This document shows, one piece after another, positions 18,396 through 27,416 of a DNA stretch of 64,000 nucleotides. The notes below the pieces were generated by a model. The model had not been told where the DNA came from. It was given only the letters and a program-made list of their open reading frames with translations, and ran no database searches. Source of the DNA: Thermohalobaculum sp039028795 (GTDB taxonomy: Bacteria > Pseudomonadota > Alphaproteobacteria > Rhodobacterales > Rhodobacteraceae). The DNA lies in NCBI GenBank assembly GCA_039028795.1, contig JBCCHJ010000017.1, forward strand, positions 20,722 to 84,721, written 5' to 3'. The translations under genes and the position numbers were made by a program. Position 1 is the stretch's first letter; each line of letters opens with the position of its first letter.

Positions 18396-18433
18396 GGGCG
18401 ATTCTCCATGTCCAAAGGGCTAGCCTATCTCTC

Positions 18434-18485
18434 CTGACACCATGCTGTCAGTAGCCTGTCACCGGTCCTGACAGAATGCTGTCAG
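18434..18485. promoter_or_regulatory. Two tandem CTGACA-N6-TGTCAG operators
   Basis: CTGACACCATGCTGTCAG (18434-18451) and CTGACAGAATGCTGTCAG (18468-18485) are two inverted repeats of identical layout, 34 bases apart centre to centre. They differ only in the spacer and in how far the arms extend. They stand directly upstream of the WYL regulator start at 18395 and 55 bases before the small ORF at 18540, as expected for autoregulation and control of a divergent target. Confidence 0.75.
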
Positions 18486-18539
18486 CAGGGTGTGGATAGG
18501 GTCCTTTCAGTCGCAATTTTAAACGGAAAGGCTGAATCC

Positions 18540-18776
18540 ATGGGACCCTGTTATGACACCTCGCAGCTCCACAAATTTGTGCGGACCCCGGAAGACGTGC
18601 GCCTGTTAGAGGGGCGGCACCTGGACGTTGACGGACACGCCGGTGGGAACATCGGTATCATCTTCGGGGCCGCGATGTTCGTTCTGGCCGTTGTTGCCTA
18701 TAGCATCGAACTCGTCGGCGAACCCGTCGTGGCTGATGAGATCATCGAGGTAGCTGATCATTCTTCCCGGCCATAA
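18540..18776 (+). CDS. Putative small membrane protein
   Basis: A possible 78-residue protein starting at ATG 18540 with GGAAAGG upstream. It has one clear hydrophobic segment (NIGIIFGAAMFVLAVVAYSI) flanked by polar ends. It is the only open frame downstream of the tandem operators on this strand. Its 3' end overlaps the convergent gene at 18758 by 19 bases. Against it: no recognised family, and the stretch could be the remnant of a larger WYL-regulated gene. Confidence 0.4.
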   Translation: MGPCYDTSQLHKFVRTPEDVRLLEGRHLDVDGHAGGNIGIIFGAAMFVLAVVAYSIELVGEPVVADEIIEVADHSSRP

Positions 18777-19000
18777 GCAAGCAACCGGTCGTGCAGGGCA
18801 TTGGCCTCGGGCGCGCCCGCATGCAAGGCAAAGACATAGGCTTGGGTCAGGAAGAAACAACAGCCATCGATGTCGCCTTTCGCCTCGGCAAGGTCAGCGG
18901 CCTCGCCGTAAAGTTTTGCCAGGGCATTGCGGTCATCCCGGGCATGGGCGTCCAGGATGGCTGCATCCAGGGCGTCGTTGTCTAATTCATCGGTGCTCAT
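18758..19000 (-). CDS. Small conserved protein, tetratricopeptide-like
   Basis: An 80-residue, largely helical acidic protein with ALAKLYGEAADLAEAKGD and ACFFLTQAYVFALHAGAPEA-like alternation that resembles a pair of TPR-type helices (residues 25-70). Its ATG overlaps the stop of the upstream hydrolase gene in ATGA, so it is the last gene of the Rieske-hydrolase operon. No function is known to me. Confidence 0.75.
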   Translation of the reverse strand: MSTDELDNDALDAAILDAHARDDRNALAKLYGEAADLAEAKGDIDGCCFFLTQAYVFALHAGAPEANALHDRLLAYGREE

Positions 19001-19806
19001 TCAGCGTCCAGAAAGTCGGCGACCGCCCGGGTAGACGTCAGATCCAACATGAAGCCCCCGTCGGCATGGCCACCTGATGTTTCGAGGAACTGTTTCTCTC
19101 CGGCCAGGACATCATGCAGCAGCCGGCCCATGCCGATCGGTATCATTTCATCCTGAGCGGAATGGATCACCAATGCCTTTGCAGTGACATCAGGTGCACG
19201 GGCAACGCTATCATATTCGATGCGCGACAACAGTCGAACGGGGAGCCAAGGATAGGAATGAGCGCCGATATCTGTCAGCGAGGAAAAAGTGTTCTCGACG
19301 ATCAGTTTTGAAACAGGGCGACGCGTTGCCAGGGCGATGGACACTGCCCCTCCCAGGGAATGACCATAGGCAACGATTTGGTCTGGCGCGAACCCTTGAC
19401 CCAAGAGCCAGTCGAAGGCAGCCTCTGCGTCGCGATAGGTCCCTTCTTCCGAGGTCGAGCCGGCGCTGTCGCCGTACCCCCGATAGTCATAGACCAGTAC
19501 TGATGCGCCCATGTCCCGGAATGCTTTGACCAAAGGGACGATGTTCTCGATCGTGCCGCCATTCCCATGGCTGATCAGAACGGCACGGTCAGCGGCCCCC
19601 GGCAGAAACCAGGCGTGCAGGTCAATGTCATCGCTGGTCATCAGCCGCAGATCATCGAAATCCAGACCATAACGCCCTGGATCGGTTGTGGGGGGCGGGC
19701 CTGGAAACCAGACTAACCTATCCTGAAATGCCCAGGCGAGGGCGCAGATCCCTGCGTAAACCGCCCCGATGACAACGACAGTTGTGATCACCGGGCGGAT
19801 GCGCAT
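18997..19806 (-). CDS. Alpha/beta hydrolase (BEM46/ABHD13 type)
   Basis: A 269-residue serine hydrolase with an N-terminal membrane anchor (ITTVVVIGAVYAGICALAWA). The oxyanion region is ISHGNGGTIENIVPL, the nucleophile elbow is YGHSLGGA near residue 148, the acid is in HSAQDEMIPI and the base in SGGHADGG. It starts at ATG 19806, sharing a TGATG overlap with the stop of the Rieske gene upstream, and overlaps the small gene downstream. The catalytic triad is complete, and the substrate is unknown. Confidence 0.88.
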   Translation of the reverse strand: MRIRPVITTVVVIGAVYAGICALAWAFQDRLVWFPGPPPTTDPGRYGLDFDDLRLMTSDDIDLHAWFLPGAADRAVLISHGNGGTIENIVPLVKAFRDMGASVLVYDYRGYGDSAGSTSEEGTYRDAEAAFDWLLGQGFAPDQIVAYGHSLGGAVSIALATRRPVSKLIVENTFSSLTDIGAHSYPWLPVRLLSRIEYDSVARAPDVTAKALVIHSAQDEMIPIGMGRLLHDVLAGEKQFLETSGGHADGGFMLDLTSTRAVADFLDAE

Positions 19807-20957
19807 CAAGCCTGCATTTGATTGGCCACCCAGACGTGGAAATCATGTGTCGGATTGTCCATCACCGGGGAAAACTTACCGCCATCGAAGTGGCTGGCAT
19901 GGCGGCCCTTCTGCATGCCTTCCACAACGAATATATCCTCGGCAAAAACCTCAGCCCACATCGCCGCGTTCTTCGCACGCATATCTGCGAAGCCGTCGTC
20001 AGCGACATCCGGATCGGTATAGAAGATCTGCACGTGTTCGCGGGACAATTCGTGGGTAATCGGCTCGACAATAAAGCCCCAGAGATGATCGTTCTGCATG
20101 CCGATCATGATGTTGGGGAAGAACATCGGATATTCCGCAGCCCCCTTCCATTTCGGATCCTGGTCGGCAAAGGCCGGAAAGCATCGCCCGTCATCGGAAA
20201 GCGAAGGATTATAGACAGTCACGCCCTGGCCGCTGAACGGGCCTTCGGTTTCGATATGGTAGTGATCTTCCAGCCTGGAATAGCTGTTCAGGCCGGGATG
20301 CACCCAGGGCAAGTGGTAGCTTTCAGCACCATTTTCGATGGCAAGCTTCCAGTTCGAATTGACGTCCATTTGGAACGTGCCTTCGTCCCCGCATTTGAAG
20401 ATCGGCCGGTCGAAGTCTTTATACCGTTCGATTGCGGTGGCGGCATATTCCTCGAAGGGCGGTGCGTTACCGTCGATGTTGACGAAAACAAAACCCAGCC
20501 AGATATGGCTGCGCACTTCCAGCAGCCCCAGGTTTTCCCTTTGGATGTCGTCATGGCGGTTGTTACCAGGGCCGCCGACATGGGGTGTCGCCCGCAGATT
20601 GCCGTTCAATTCGTAGGACCAGGAATGGTAAGGACAGCGGATCACACGCCGTAGCGGGCCTTCCTCTTGCACCAAGATCATGCCACGGTGGCGGCAGATG
20701 TTCTGGAAGACCCTCAGGATGCCATCACGATCCCGCACCATGACCAGGGGTTGCCCCAGAAACGTCATGGGCTTGGCGTCGCCGGGATTGGCGACGTCTG
20801 AAACAAACCCCAGCGCCGCCCAGTTCCGGAAGAACACCTTTTGCTTCTCTTCCTCGAAGACGCCCGCGTCCGTGTAAAATTCGTTTGGCAGACCACGTGC
20901 TCGGCTTACGGGTTGCGTGACGGCTGAAAGGTCGAATTCGAACGCGGACATCGGCAT
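19806..20957 (-). CDS. Rieske non-haem iron oxygenase, alpha subunit
   Basis: A 383-residue ring-hydroxylating-type oxygenase. The Rieske cluster ligands are C88-x-H90 (CRHRG) and C108-x2-H111 (CPYHSW). The mononuclear iron ligands are likely H215, H220 and D341. The residue that normally bridges the two centres, usually Asp, is Glu212 (ENGAESYHLPWVH), as reported for quaternary-ammonium oxygenases such as carnitine and betaine monooxygenases. That, with N-methyl dehydrogenases elsewhere in the window, suggests an N-methylated substrate, but this is inference. No reductase is adjacent. It heads a three-gene operon. Confidence 0.88.
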   Translation of the reverse strand: MPMSAFEFDLSAVTQPVSRARGLPNEFYTDAGVFEEEKQKVFFRNWAALGFVSDVANPGDAKPMTFLGQPLVMVRDRDGILRVFQNICRHRGMILVQEEGPLRRVIRCPYHSWSYELNGNLRATPHVGGPGNNRHDDIQRENLGLLEVRSHIWLGFVFVNIDGNAPPFEEYAATAIERYKDFDRPIFKCGDEGTFQMDVNSNWKLAIENGAESYHLPWVHPGLNSYSRLEDHYHIETEGPFSGQGVTVYNPSLSDDGRCFPAFADQDPKWKGAAEYPMFFPNIMIGMQNDHLWGFIVEPITHELSREHVQIFYTDPDVADDGFADMRAKNAAMWAEVFAEDIFVVEGMQKGRHASHFDGGKFSPVMDNPTHDFHVWVANQMQA

Positions 20958-21179
20958 GATCCTTCGCTATTTGCTACTACTTTCATGTCGGCAGCTTGGC
21001 TGCGATGCTGTTCTCACCGCGACTCTGCGATGTCGCATTTTATGCACAAGCGCTGCGTGAATGCGGCACTGTCAAATTCTATCATGCAAAATTCATAATA
21101 TTGTTGCCCTGCTAATGTTTGCAACCTTCGGGCGGATCGTGCAGATACGGATCAACCATCCCTAAGGAATTTCCGCACC
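20958..21179. promoter_or_regulatory. Divergent promoter region between Rieske gene and pyruvate kinase
   Basis: This 222-base AT-richer region must hold both promoters. A short palindrome TGCGA-TG-TCGCA lies at 21026-21037. A TTGACA-like hexamer on the minus strand (near 21068-21074) and an ATAATATT stretch near 21091-21099 could be promoter parts, but no well-spaced -35/-10 pair can be defended. Confidence 0.4.
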
Positions 21180-22628
21180 ATGCGCAGACAACGTAGCACT
21201 AAGATCGTTGCCACGGTCGGCCCGGCTTGTTCCACCCGAGACATGCTGAAGCAGCTCTTTATCGCCGGCGTTGACGTCTTTCGTTTGAATATGAGCCACG
21301 GCACCCATGAAGAAGTACGTGAACGCCATCGTCTGATCCGCGAGATCGAGATGGAACTGGAACGCCCAATCGGCATCCTCGTCGATTTGCAGGGGCCAAA
21401 ATTGCGGGTCGGACAGTTCCAGGAAGGCAGTGTCGAGCTAGAGCAAGGTCAGGCGTTTCGCTTTGATCTGACCGATGCGCCGGGGGATGCAAGCCGGGTG
21501 ACCCTGCCGCATCCAGAGATTTTTCAGGCGCTTGAGCCAGGCGCGTCGCTTCTGGTCAACGACGGTAAAATCCGACTCAACGTCAAAGCTTGCGATGCCG
21601 AAAGTGCCGATTGCGAAGTCACTGTCGGTGGCACGATCTCCAACAACAAAGGCGTCAATCTACCGGATGTGATCTTGCCCCTCGCGGCGCTGACGGAAAA
21701 GGACAGGACTGATCTGGATTTTGCCTTGGGTTTAGGCGTCGACTGGTTGGCGCTGAGCTTTGTGCAGCGGCCCGAAGATGTGATTGAAGCGCGGAGTTTG
21801 CTGGGCGGTCACAAGATCGCAATCATGGTCAAAGTGGAAAAACCAGCCGCTGTCCGGCGGTTCGATGAAATTTTGGATATCGTGGATGGCATTATGGTCG
21901 CGCGTGGCGATCTGGGCGTCGAGATGCAGAGCTTCGAGTTGCCTGCCATTCAAAAGCGCATGATCCGCCGCTGCCGACAAGTCGGTAAGCCGGTGATCGT
22001 CGCCACCCAGATGCTGGAAAGCATGATCGAAAGCCCGCAACCGACCCGGGCCGAAGTGTCTGACGTGGCGACGGCGATCTATGATGGCGCCGATGCGGTT
22101 ATGCTGTCAGCGGAAAGTGCTGCTGGCCAATATCCGATCGAGGCGGTCGAGATGATGGACAATGTCGCCCGCAATGTCGAAGGTGATGCGCTATACATCA
22201 AGTCAATCCAGGCTGGGCCGAAAATCGGCCGGGAATCCGTCGCAGATGCAATCACTGCAGCAGCCCGGGAAGTGGCCGAGGCCACGGATGTCAAAGCGAT
22301 CTGCTGTTTCACCCATTCAGGCACGACGGCGCTGCTCGCATCGCGTGAGCGGCCGCAGGTGCCGATCCTTGCGCTTACACCGATTTCAGGTACGGCCAGG
22401 CGGCTGAGCCTGGCCTGGGGCCTTCATTGTGTGCAGACCCCGGCGGTCGAGCGTTTCAAACTGGCGGTCGTCGCTGCCTCCCGTGCCTGCCGGGCCGATG
22501 CCTTCGCCACCGAAGAGGACAAGATCATCGTCACCGCCGGTGTGCCGTTTAACACATCTGGCACCACGAACATCTTGCGCGTTGCACCGGTTGATGAACG
22601 CTTGATCTTTGACGGCGGACAAGAGTGA
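21180..22628 (+). CDS. pyk: Pyruvate kinase
   Basis: A 482-residue pyruvate kinase, which transfers phosphate from phosphoenolpyruvate to ADP in the last step of glycolysis. It starts with TKIVATVGPACSTRDML. It has the FRLNMSHG substrate loop, the active-site lysine motif IAIMVKVEKPAAV, the MVARGDLGVEM metal site, and KPVIVATQMLESMI with PTRAEVSDVA, all hallmarks of the family. Length is normal. It is transcribed alone and convergent with the MATE gene. Confidence 0.96.
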   Translation: MRRQRSTKIVATVGPACSTRDMLKQLFIAGVDVFRLNMSHGTHEEVRERHRLIREIEMELERPIGILVDLQGPKLRVGQFQEGSVELEQGQAFRFDLTDAPGDASRVTLPHPEIFQALEPGASLLVNDGKIRLNVKACDAESADCEVTVGGTISNNKGVNLPDVILPLAALTEKDRTDLDFALGLGVDWLALSFVQRPEDVIEARSLLGGHKIAIMVKVEKPAAVRRFDEILDIVDGIMVARGDLGVEMQSFELPAIQKRMIRRCRQVGKPVIVATQMLESMIESPQPTRAEVSDVATAIYDGADAVMLSAESAAGQYPIEAVEMMDNVARNVEGDALYIKSIQAGPKIGRESVADAITAAAREVAEATDVKAICCFTHSGTTALLASRERPQVPILALTPISGTARRLSLAWGLHCVQTPAVERFKLAVVAASRACRADAFATEEDKIIVTAGVPFNTSGTTNILRVAPVDERLIFDGGQE

Positions 22629-22657
22629 CCTTTGAGGACCTGGAAAAAGGTCGCAGA

Positions 22658-23980
22658 TTAGGCGGCGGCGCGTCGCTCCAACGCCGGGTATTGAACGATC
22701 AGGGTCGCTGCACGTAGCAGCAGAAGCACCCAATACCCGGCCCATATCCCGTGATTGCCATACCATTCCGCCAGCGTCCCGCTGACTGCAAAGTAGATCC
22801 CGGCCGACACGATCATGGCATTGCGCATGGCCACGCTTTCAGTGGCGCCGACAAAAATGCCGTCCAAATGATAGGCCGCAACGCCGATCAGCGGCATCAC
22901 CGCAGCCCAGAAGTAGAACATGTGCGCTGCGGCGCGGACCTCTTCGACATTTGTGAACACCCGGATCAGCGGACCTTGCAGGGCAAATACCAAGGCCGAA
23001 AACCCGACAGCCAGCCAGAAAGCTGCGATTCCGCTGACAACCGCTGATCGGCGAAGCAACCTCCGATCACGGGCCCCGGCGGCCTGACCTACGAGGGATT
23101 CAGCGGCGATGGCGAAGCCGTCCAGGCCATAGGTTGCCACATGGAAGATCTGGTAAAGCACGCCATTGGCGGCCAGTATCACATCGCCTTGTTGAGATCC
23201 CAAACGTGTCATCCAGGTGGCTGCCGCCACCAGCAGAACCGTGCGGATAAGGATGTCGCGGTTCAAGCGCATCAGTTTGACCAGTTCGGCGCGGTTCAGC
23301 AGACGCGCCCGATCCGGCCGCCAATTCGGCACAAGCGTCATTACGCGGCTGCGGGCCCGCCAGAGCCCGAAGCTGAAGCCCAGCCATGCAGCGATCAGCG
23401 TACCCAGGGCGACCCCGTCAACGTCCAGGCCCAAACCCAGCACAAAGAACAAGTTCAAGATGATGTTGGTGACCGACGTGATCACCTGCATCTCGAACAA
23501 TCGGCGAGTCTGTTCCTGACCGGCAAACCATCCCGACAAGGCAAGAATCCCCAGTTCTGCCGGGGCCGCCCAAATGCGGATCGAAACATAGACGGACGCC
23601 AAACGTTCTGCTTCGGCTGATCCTTCGTAGATCAGCATGATCCCAGGGACGATCAGCGTCTGTGCGGCAACCAGGACAATTCCGAAAAAACCTGCCAGGA
23701 TCAGCGAGCGTACCAGAACGTTGACCAACCTATTGTGGTCCCCGGCCCCCCAGGCTTGGGCGGCCAGACCGCCGCCTCCAAACTGCAGAAAATAGAGCAA
23801 AGCCAGCAGTAGCGCGATCGCACTGGCCCCTAAGGTCACTGCGGCCAAGTACACCGCATCGCCCAAATTGCCGATGATCGCTGTATCAACCGCGCCTTGA
23901 AGCGGAACGGTCACATTCGACAGCACCACCGGCAGCGCGATGGCCGCGACTCGGGCATAGGTGATCGACTGATCCGCCAT
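22658..23980 (-). CDS. MATE family efflux transporter (DinF-like)
   Basis: A 440-residue protein with about twelve membrane helices and the MATE pattern in both halves: LPVVLSNVTVPLQGAVDTAIIGNLG at the start (core PLQGAVDTAIIG, residues 26-37) and FAIAAESLVGQAAGARD near the middle. Such proteins export cationic compounds in exchange for Na+ or H+. The long DinF-like form lacking extra domains fits. The gene is followed on the same strand by no other gene before pyk. Confidence 0.9.
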   Translation of the reverse strand: MADQSITYARVAAIALPVVLSNVTVPLQGAVDTAIIGNLGDAVYLAAVTLGASAIALLLALLYFLQFGGGGLAAQAWGAGDHNRLVNVLVRSLILAGFFGIVLVAAQTLIVPGIMLIYEGSAEAERLASVYVSIRIWAAPAELGILALSGWFAGQEQTRRLFEMQVITSVTNIILNLFFVLGLGLDVDGVALGTLIAAWLGFSFGLWRARSRVMTLVPNWRPDRARLLNRAELVKLMRLNRDILIRTVLLVAAATWMTRLGSQQGDVILAANGVLYQIFHVATYGLDGFAIAAESLVGQAAGARDRRLLRRSAVVSGIAAFWLAVGFSALVFALQGPLIRVFTNVEEVRAAAHMFYFWAAVMPLIGVAAYHLDGIFVGATESVAMRNAMIVSAGIYFAVSGTLAEWYGNHGIWAGYWVLLLLRAATLIVQYPALERRAAA

Positions 23981-24012
23981 CTCAGAGGGGGGTCATGTCA
24001 GTCGATCCAAGC

Positions 24013-24681
24013 TCAGACCGGGGTCAGGTTCAAAGCAATGGAAATCCGCACATCGTTACCACGGTAGGGACGCACCCCATGGCTCAACCAGGATGGAAAC
24101 ATTACCATCATCCCGGCCCGGGGTTGGATCAGTTCGGATGCCCCGACCGCCTGTCCCCCAGGTGTGCCAAAGGCAAAGTGTGGCGCCAGCATTGCGGGGG
24201 CAACACCGCGGGGGTCGGCCATCTCAAACTCGCCACCCAGTTCGGGGTTGTCGGCAACGCCCCCATCGCGGACGTAATAAGTGGCTGACCAGTAGGCCCC
24301 GGGATGTGTATGAAATTCGTTCCCCTGGCCTTCACGGTTCAGATTGGCCCAGGCGTTCAGGATCCATTCCGGGTCCAGCCGTCCGCCGCTGCGATCGGCC
24401 GTCAACTGCCCGCCCATCTGACGGGCGACGCCCAGAATGGCCTTGCCCTCGGGGCCGCACCACTCCTCGAAGTCATCCGGGCTTTGCCAGCCGCCCCAAT
24501 TCGATTTGTGCACCGACGGGACAGTCTTCTCCCGCTCAAAAATCCTCTGTTCCAGGCCCCTATTGATGCTGGGCGCATCAGGCACCAGAAAGATCGCGAT
24601 CGGGGTCGGAAAGATATTCCGGACTTGGATTTGCCCAGCTTGACCGCCAGGGTTTTGCGGATTTGGATGTTGGGTGTTCAT
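24013..24681 (-). CDS. 2OG-Fe(II) oxygenase-like protein (TIGR02466 type)
   Basis: A 222-residue protein of the family of putative 2-oxoglutarate/Fe(II) oxygenases. The likely first iron histidine is in NEFHTHPGAYWSATYYVR, the second in SWLSHGVRPYRG, and the following DVRISIALNL supplies an arginine for 2-oxoglutarate. The start at 24681 (MNTQHPNP) is preferred over 24738 because the homologous region begins soon after. It is not coupled to neighbours and the substrate is unknown. Confidence 0.75.
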   Translation of the reverse strand: MNTQHPNPQNPGGQAGQIQVRNIFPTPIAIFLVPDAPSINRGLEQRIFEREKTVPSVHKSNWGGWQSPDDFEEWCGPEGKAILGVARQMGGQLTADRSGGRLDPEWILNAWANLNREGQGNEFHTHPGAYWSATYYVRDGGVADNPELGGEFEMADPRGVAPAMLAPHFAFGTPGGQAVGASELIQPRAGMMVMFPSWLSHGVRPYRGNDVRISIALNLTPV

Positions 24682-24819
24682 GGCCGTCAAGCTAGGCCCA
24701 TGGTCAGTCTGACGCAATCGGGAAACCTTCGAATTCACAAGATCGCGCGGCCGTGATCTGAAACGGATTGACCGGCTTAGGCGCTGCGTTACCGTTGCAT
24801 GAGTTTAAGGAGATCCAAG

Positions 24820-25626
24820 ATGCGCAGATTTGGTCTGATCGTGACCTGCAGCATGGCCTTTGTTGCGCCTGCTGCGGCCTGCGGTCCTGATACGGATTGT
24901 CAATTGGGCGATCGGACCTATCGCATTCAGATGCCGGAGAGCGCTGAAGGTAAGGTGGGCGCCTTGATCTTTGCTCATGGCTATCGTGGTTCTGCGAAGG
25001 GGACCATGCGCAATAAGGCGCTGCGGTCATTGGCGAACGAGTTGGGCGTCGCTTTGGTTGCAACCAAGTCAGCCTCGCAAGACTGGTTGATCCCCGGCGT
25101 GCCAGAAAACACCGCTGAAGACGGGCTGAAAGAGTTCGAATATTACGATGCGCTGATCGACGACCTTGAACAGAAATTCGGTATTGATCGCGACAATCTG
25201 GTTGCCAGCGGTTTTTCCGCGGGCGGTATGATGGTTTGGAACCTGGCCTGCCAGCGCGGCGGGGCCTTCTCCGCCTTCATCCCCATCGCAGGGACGTTCT
25301 GGCAGCCGGTTCCCGTTACCTGTCCATCCTTTCCTGTCAATCTGGTTCATATTCACGGCACAGCGGACAAAATTGTGCCGCTTGAAGGTCGAAAGATTGC
25401 GCAAACCCGCCAGGGCAGCGTGACCAAGGCGATGAGCTTGCTCAAAACCGAAGGTGTTTTTGGCGACCCGTCTCAGAGCGAAGGAAGCGGATTGGCATGC
25501 GAGACCGCTGCCAATGACAAGAACCAGGTTCTGGGATTTTGCACCCACCCGGGCGGTCACTCAATTAAGATGGATTACCTGCGAAAAGCTTGGCAAATGC
25601 TGCAGGATGCCGGCGCAATTCAGTAA
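24820..25626 (+). CDS. Exported esterase, PHB depolymerase/LpqC-like
   Basis: A 268-residue alpha/beta hydrolase with a signal peptide (RRFGLIVTCSMAFVAPAAA) and a first mature cysteine that probably pairs with the nearby TDCQLG. The oxyanion region is IFAHGYRGSAKG, the nucleophile Ser133 is in SGFSAGGMM, the acid is in HGTADKIVP and the base in HPGGHS. The family cleaves polyhydroxybutyrate, feruloyl or acetyl esters. The ATG at 24820 has AAGGAG eight bases upstream; an ATG at 24799 lies before that site and is rejected. Confidence 0.87.
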   Translation: MRRFGLIVTCSMAFVAPAAACGPDTDCQLGDRTYRIQMPESAEGKVGALIFAHGYRGSAKGTMRNKALRSLANELGVALVATKSASQDWLIPGVPENTAEDGLKEFEYYDALIDDLEQKFGIDRDNLVASGFSAGGMMVWNLACQRGGAFSAFIPIAGTFWQPVPVTCPSFPVNLVHIHGTADKIVPLEGRKIAQTRQGSVTKAMSLLKTEGVFGDPSQSEGSGLACETAANDKNQVLGFCTHPGGHSIKMDYLRKAWQMLQDAGAIQ

Positions 25627-25661
25627 GATCCGAGGCGGTTGCCGGGCATAACCCGAGAAGT

Positions 25662-26366
25662 TCAGCCGATAAAATCGTGAATAGCCTTGTCCATTTCCAC
25701 CGCCCAACGAGCATAGACTATTGGACCGGGGTGAAAGCCGTCTTCCGCGACGGCGCTTTCATCCATGTTGCCAAAATTCAAAGGTAGGTGAATTGCGTCC
25801 TGTCGGGCGGCGGCCATCTCGCCCAAAGCGCGATCATGAGACGTCGCTTGTTTTCCAAGATACCAGCGGAGGGGTTGCGGCAATGCCGGGAATCGTCCCA
25901 TCGGCGGCAGGCCGCTGAGCACGAATTTCGAAATCCCGTTGTCCGTCGAAAGCCGTTCGAGCAAAGTTCCATAGATCTGTAACCACCGGTTCAAACCAGT
26001 CTCGGTTGTTACATCGTTCACGCCCAGGGAGATAATCGCTGCGTCGAATTTCTGACCGTCAACTTTGGGCAAGGCCTCTAATGCCTCTTGCGTTGTCCAA
26101 CCGGTCTGGGCGTGAAGCGTCCAGGCCACCTCAAACCGCTCCGCCAAACGGGGGATCAACTGACCGGACAAAGCATCGGCCTGATCAGGCGCACCGACCC
26201 CTGCCGCTGATGAATCGCCCAGTATCAATAGAGACATCGGGTGACCATTTCCGGTAGTACCCTGGCGCGGTCCCGGCGGCTCCGGCAGACGCAGGATGTT
26301 TTTGCGAACGCGGCGGCCCTGCCAAAGCAGGGCCGGGCCCAGCATCAATCTAAACGCTGCCAGCAT
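25662..26366 (-). CDS. SGNH/GDSL hydrolase
   Basis: A 234-residue SGNH esterase. Block I is LILGDSSAAGVG with Ser52, block III is SLGVNDVT with the asparagine, and block V is EDGFHPG, giving the Asp-His pair. The N terminus (residues 1-25) is weakly hydrophobic with basic residues and may anchor the protein. It lies three bases after the stop of the thioesterase gene, so it is third in a three-gene unit with two hotdog thioesterases, consistent with acyl or ester turnover. Confidence 0.88.
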   Translation of the reverse strand: MLAAFRLMLGPALLWQGRRVRKNILRLPEPPGPRQGTTGNGHPMSLLILGDSSAAGVGAPDQADALSGQLIPRLAERFEVAWTLHAQTGWTTQEALEALPKVDGQKFDAAIISLGVNDVTTETGLNRWLQIYGTLLERLSTDNGISKFVLSGLPPMGRFPALPQPLRWYLGKQATSHDRALGEMAAARQDAIHLPLNFGNMDESAVAEDGFHPGPIVYARWAVEMDKAIHDFIG

Positions 26367-26369
26367 TGC

Positions 26370-26870
26370 TCAACCGTCGTTTGGCATCAGAAAATTGCCC
26401 CGCAACATGGCGATGGGCCGGTTGCGGTTTTCCTGCCAAGCTTCGACATGCAGATGGGCGATGCGGCGTCCGGCCTTCTGCACGCGCGCCCTGGCAAAAG
26501 TATCGCGTGGCCGTCCGGATCTGAGATAGTCGATCGTGATATCGATTGTCTTTGGTGCCGGTGGGAAGACGCCCTCCAGGATTTGGTCAGCCTGCTCTCC
26601 GCCGCTTTCCAGGATCGCCCATGCTGTATCCCAAGAAAGCTGCGTGATCGCGGTAATCTCAAGAAAAGCGCCTGTGACACCGCCATGGATGGCCGGCAGG
26701 AACGGGTTGCCGATGACGGTTTCGGAAAACGGCAGTCGGGCTGTCAGTTCGTCACCCAAGCGGTTAAACTTCACGCCGAGAAACCGATTATAAGGCACGG
26801 CATCGGCCAGTGCATCCAAGGCAGCATCCCGTTCCGCCTCGCGTCGGGCCTGTGCGTCCAGGCCGCTCAT
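26370..26870 (-). CDS. Hotdog-fold (PaaI-type) thioesterase
   Basis: A 166-residue hotdog protein with the PaaI signature NPFLPAIHGGVTGAFLE, in which HGG lies at the start of the long central helix, and TIDITIDYLRSGRPRDTFARA as the following strand pair. It should hydrolyse acyl-CoA thioesters in the cytoplasm. The start overlaps the stop of the upstream paralogue (26867) in ATGA. Tandem duplication followed by divergence of the two is likely. Confidence 0.88.
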   Translation of the reverse strand: MSGLDAQARREAERDAALDALADAVPYNRFLGVKFNRLGDELTARLPFSETVIGNPFLPAIHGGVTGAFLEITAITQLSWDTAWAILESGGEQADQILEGVFPPAPKTIDITIDYLRSGRPRDTFARARVQKAGRRIAHLHVEAWQENRNRPIAMLRGNFLMPNDG

Positions 26871-27349
26871 TCCTGCGGCTCCTTCGGACGTTCAACGACG
26901 AAAGCCCCGGCAGCCGACGCGATTGGATCATCGGAATCATCATGATAAGCAACAGCGCGGGCGAAGGCGACGGATCGGGTCATACGGTAACACTCGGCTT
27001 TTGCATGCACTGCCAAGCCTTTGGTCGCGGGCCGCATGTAGTCGATGCGTAAATCCAACGTCGCCGTTGAGCGCATTTTTCCGGGCATCGACATTACGGC
27101 CGACCCGCAAGCTGTATCCAACAGTGCAGTGATCACTCCGCCATGCAGGACACCGGTATGCGGGTCCCCTATCAATCGCTCATCATAAGGTACGGAAAGG
27201 TGAGAGTTTCCCCCGACCGACCGATGCAGTCGCATCGCGATCGCCTTGCCATGCGGCATGCCGACCATAACCTCGCCAGCATCGTCCGGGTCGGCGTCAC
27301 GCACATTGAGTTTTACCAGATCGCCGGAAGCCTCGTCATTCTCTGCCAT
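26867..27349 (-). CDS. Hotdog-fold (PaaI-type) thioesterase
   Basis: A 160-residue hotdog thioesterase with DPHTGVLHGGVITALLDTACG and TLDLRIDYMRPA, which matches PaaI-type acyl-CoA thioesterases better than its downstream paralogue does. The ATG at 27349 follows AGAGGT at good spacing; an extension to 27385 would run into the promoter. It is divergent from the MerR regulator and beta-oxidation genes, and the tandem operators at 27417-27455 lie between, so it probably shares their control. Confidence 0.9.
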   Translation of the reverse strand: MAENDEASGDLVKLNVRDADPDDAGEVMVGMPHGKAIAMRLHRSVGGNSHLSVPYDERLIGDPHTGVLHGGVITALLDTACGSAVMSMPGKMRSTATLDLRIDYMRPATKGLAVHAKAECYRMTRSVAFARAVAYHDDSDDPIASAAGAFVVERPKEPQE

Positions 27350-27416
27350 TCTGACCTCTTTTGGCTGGTTCCCGCACCGGGACACGCGAACGTTATGGAA
27401 TTACTGGATAACGTGA

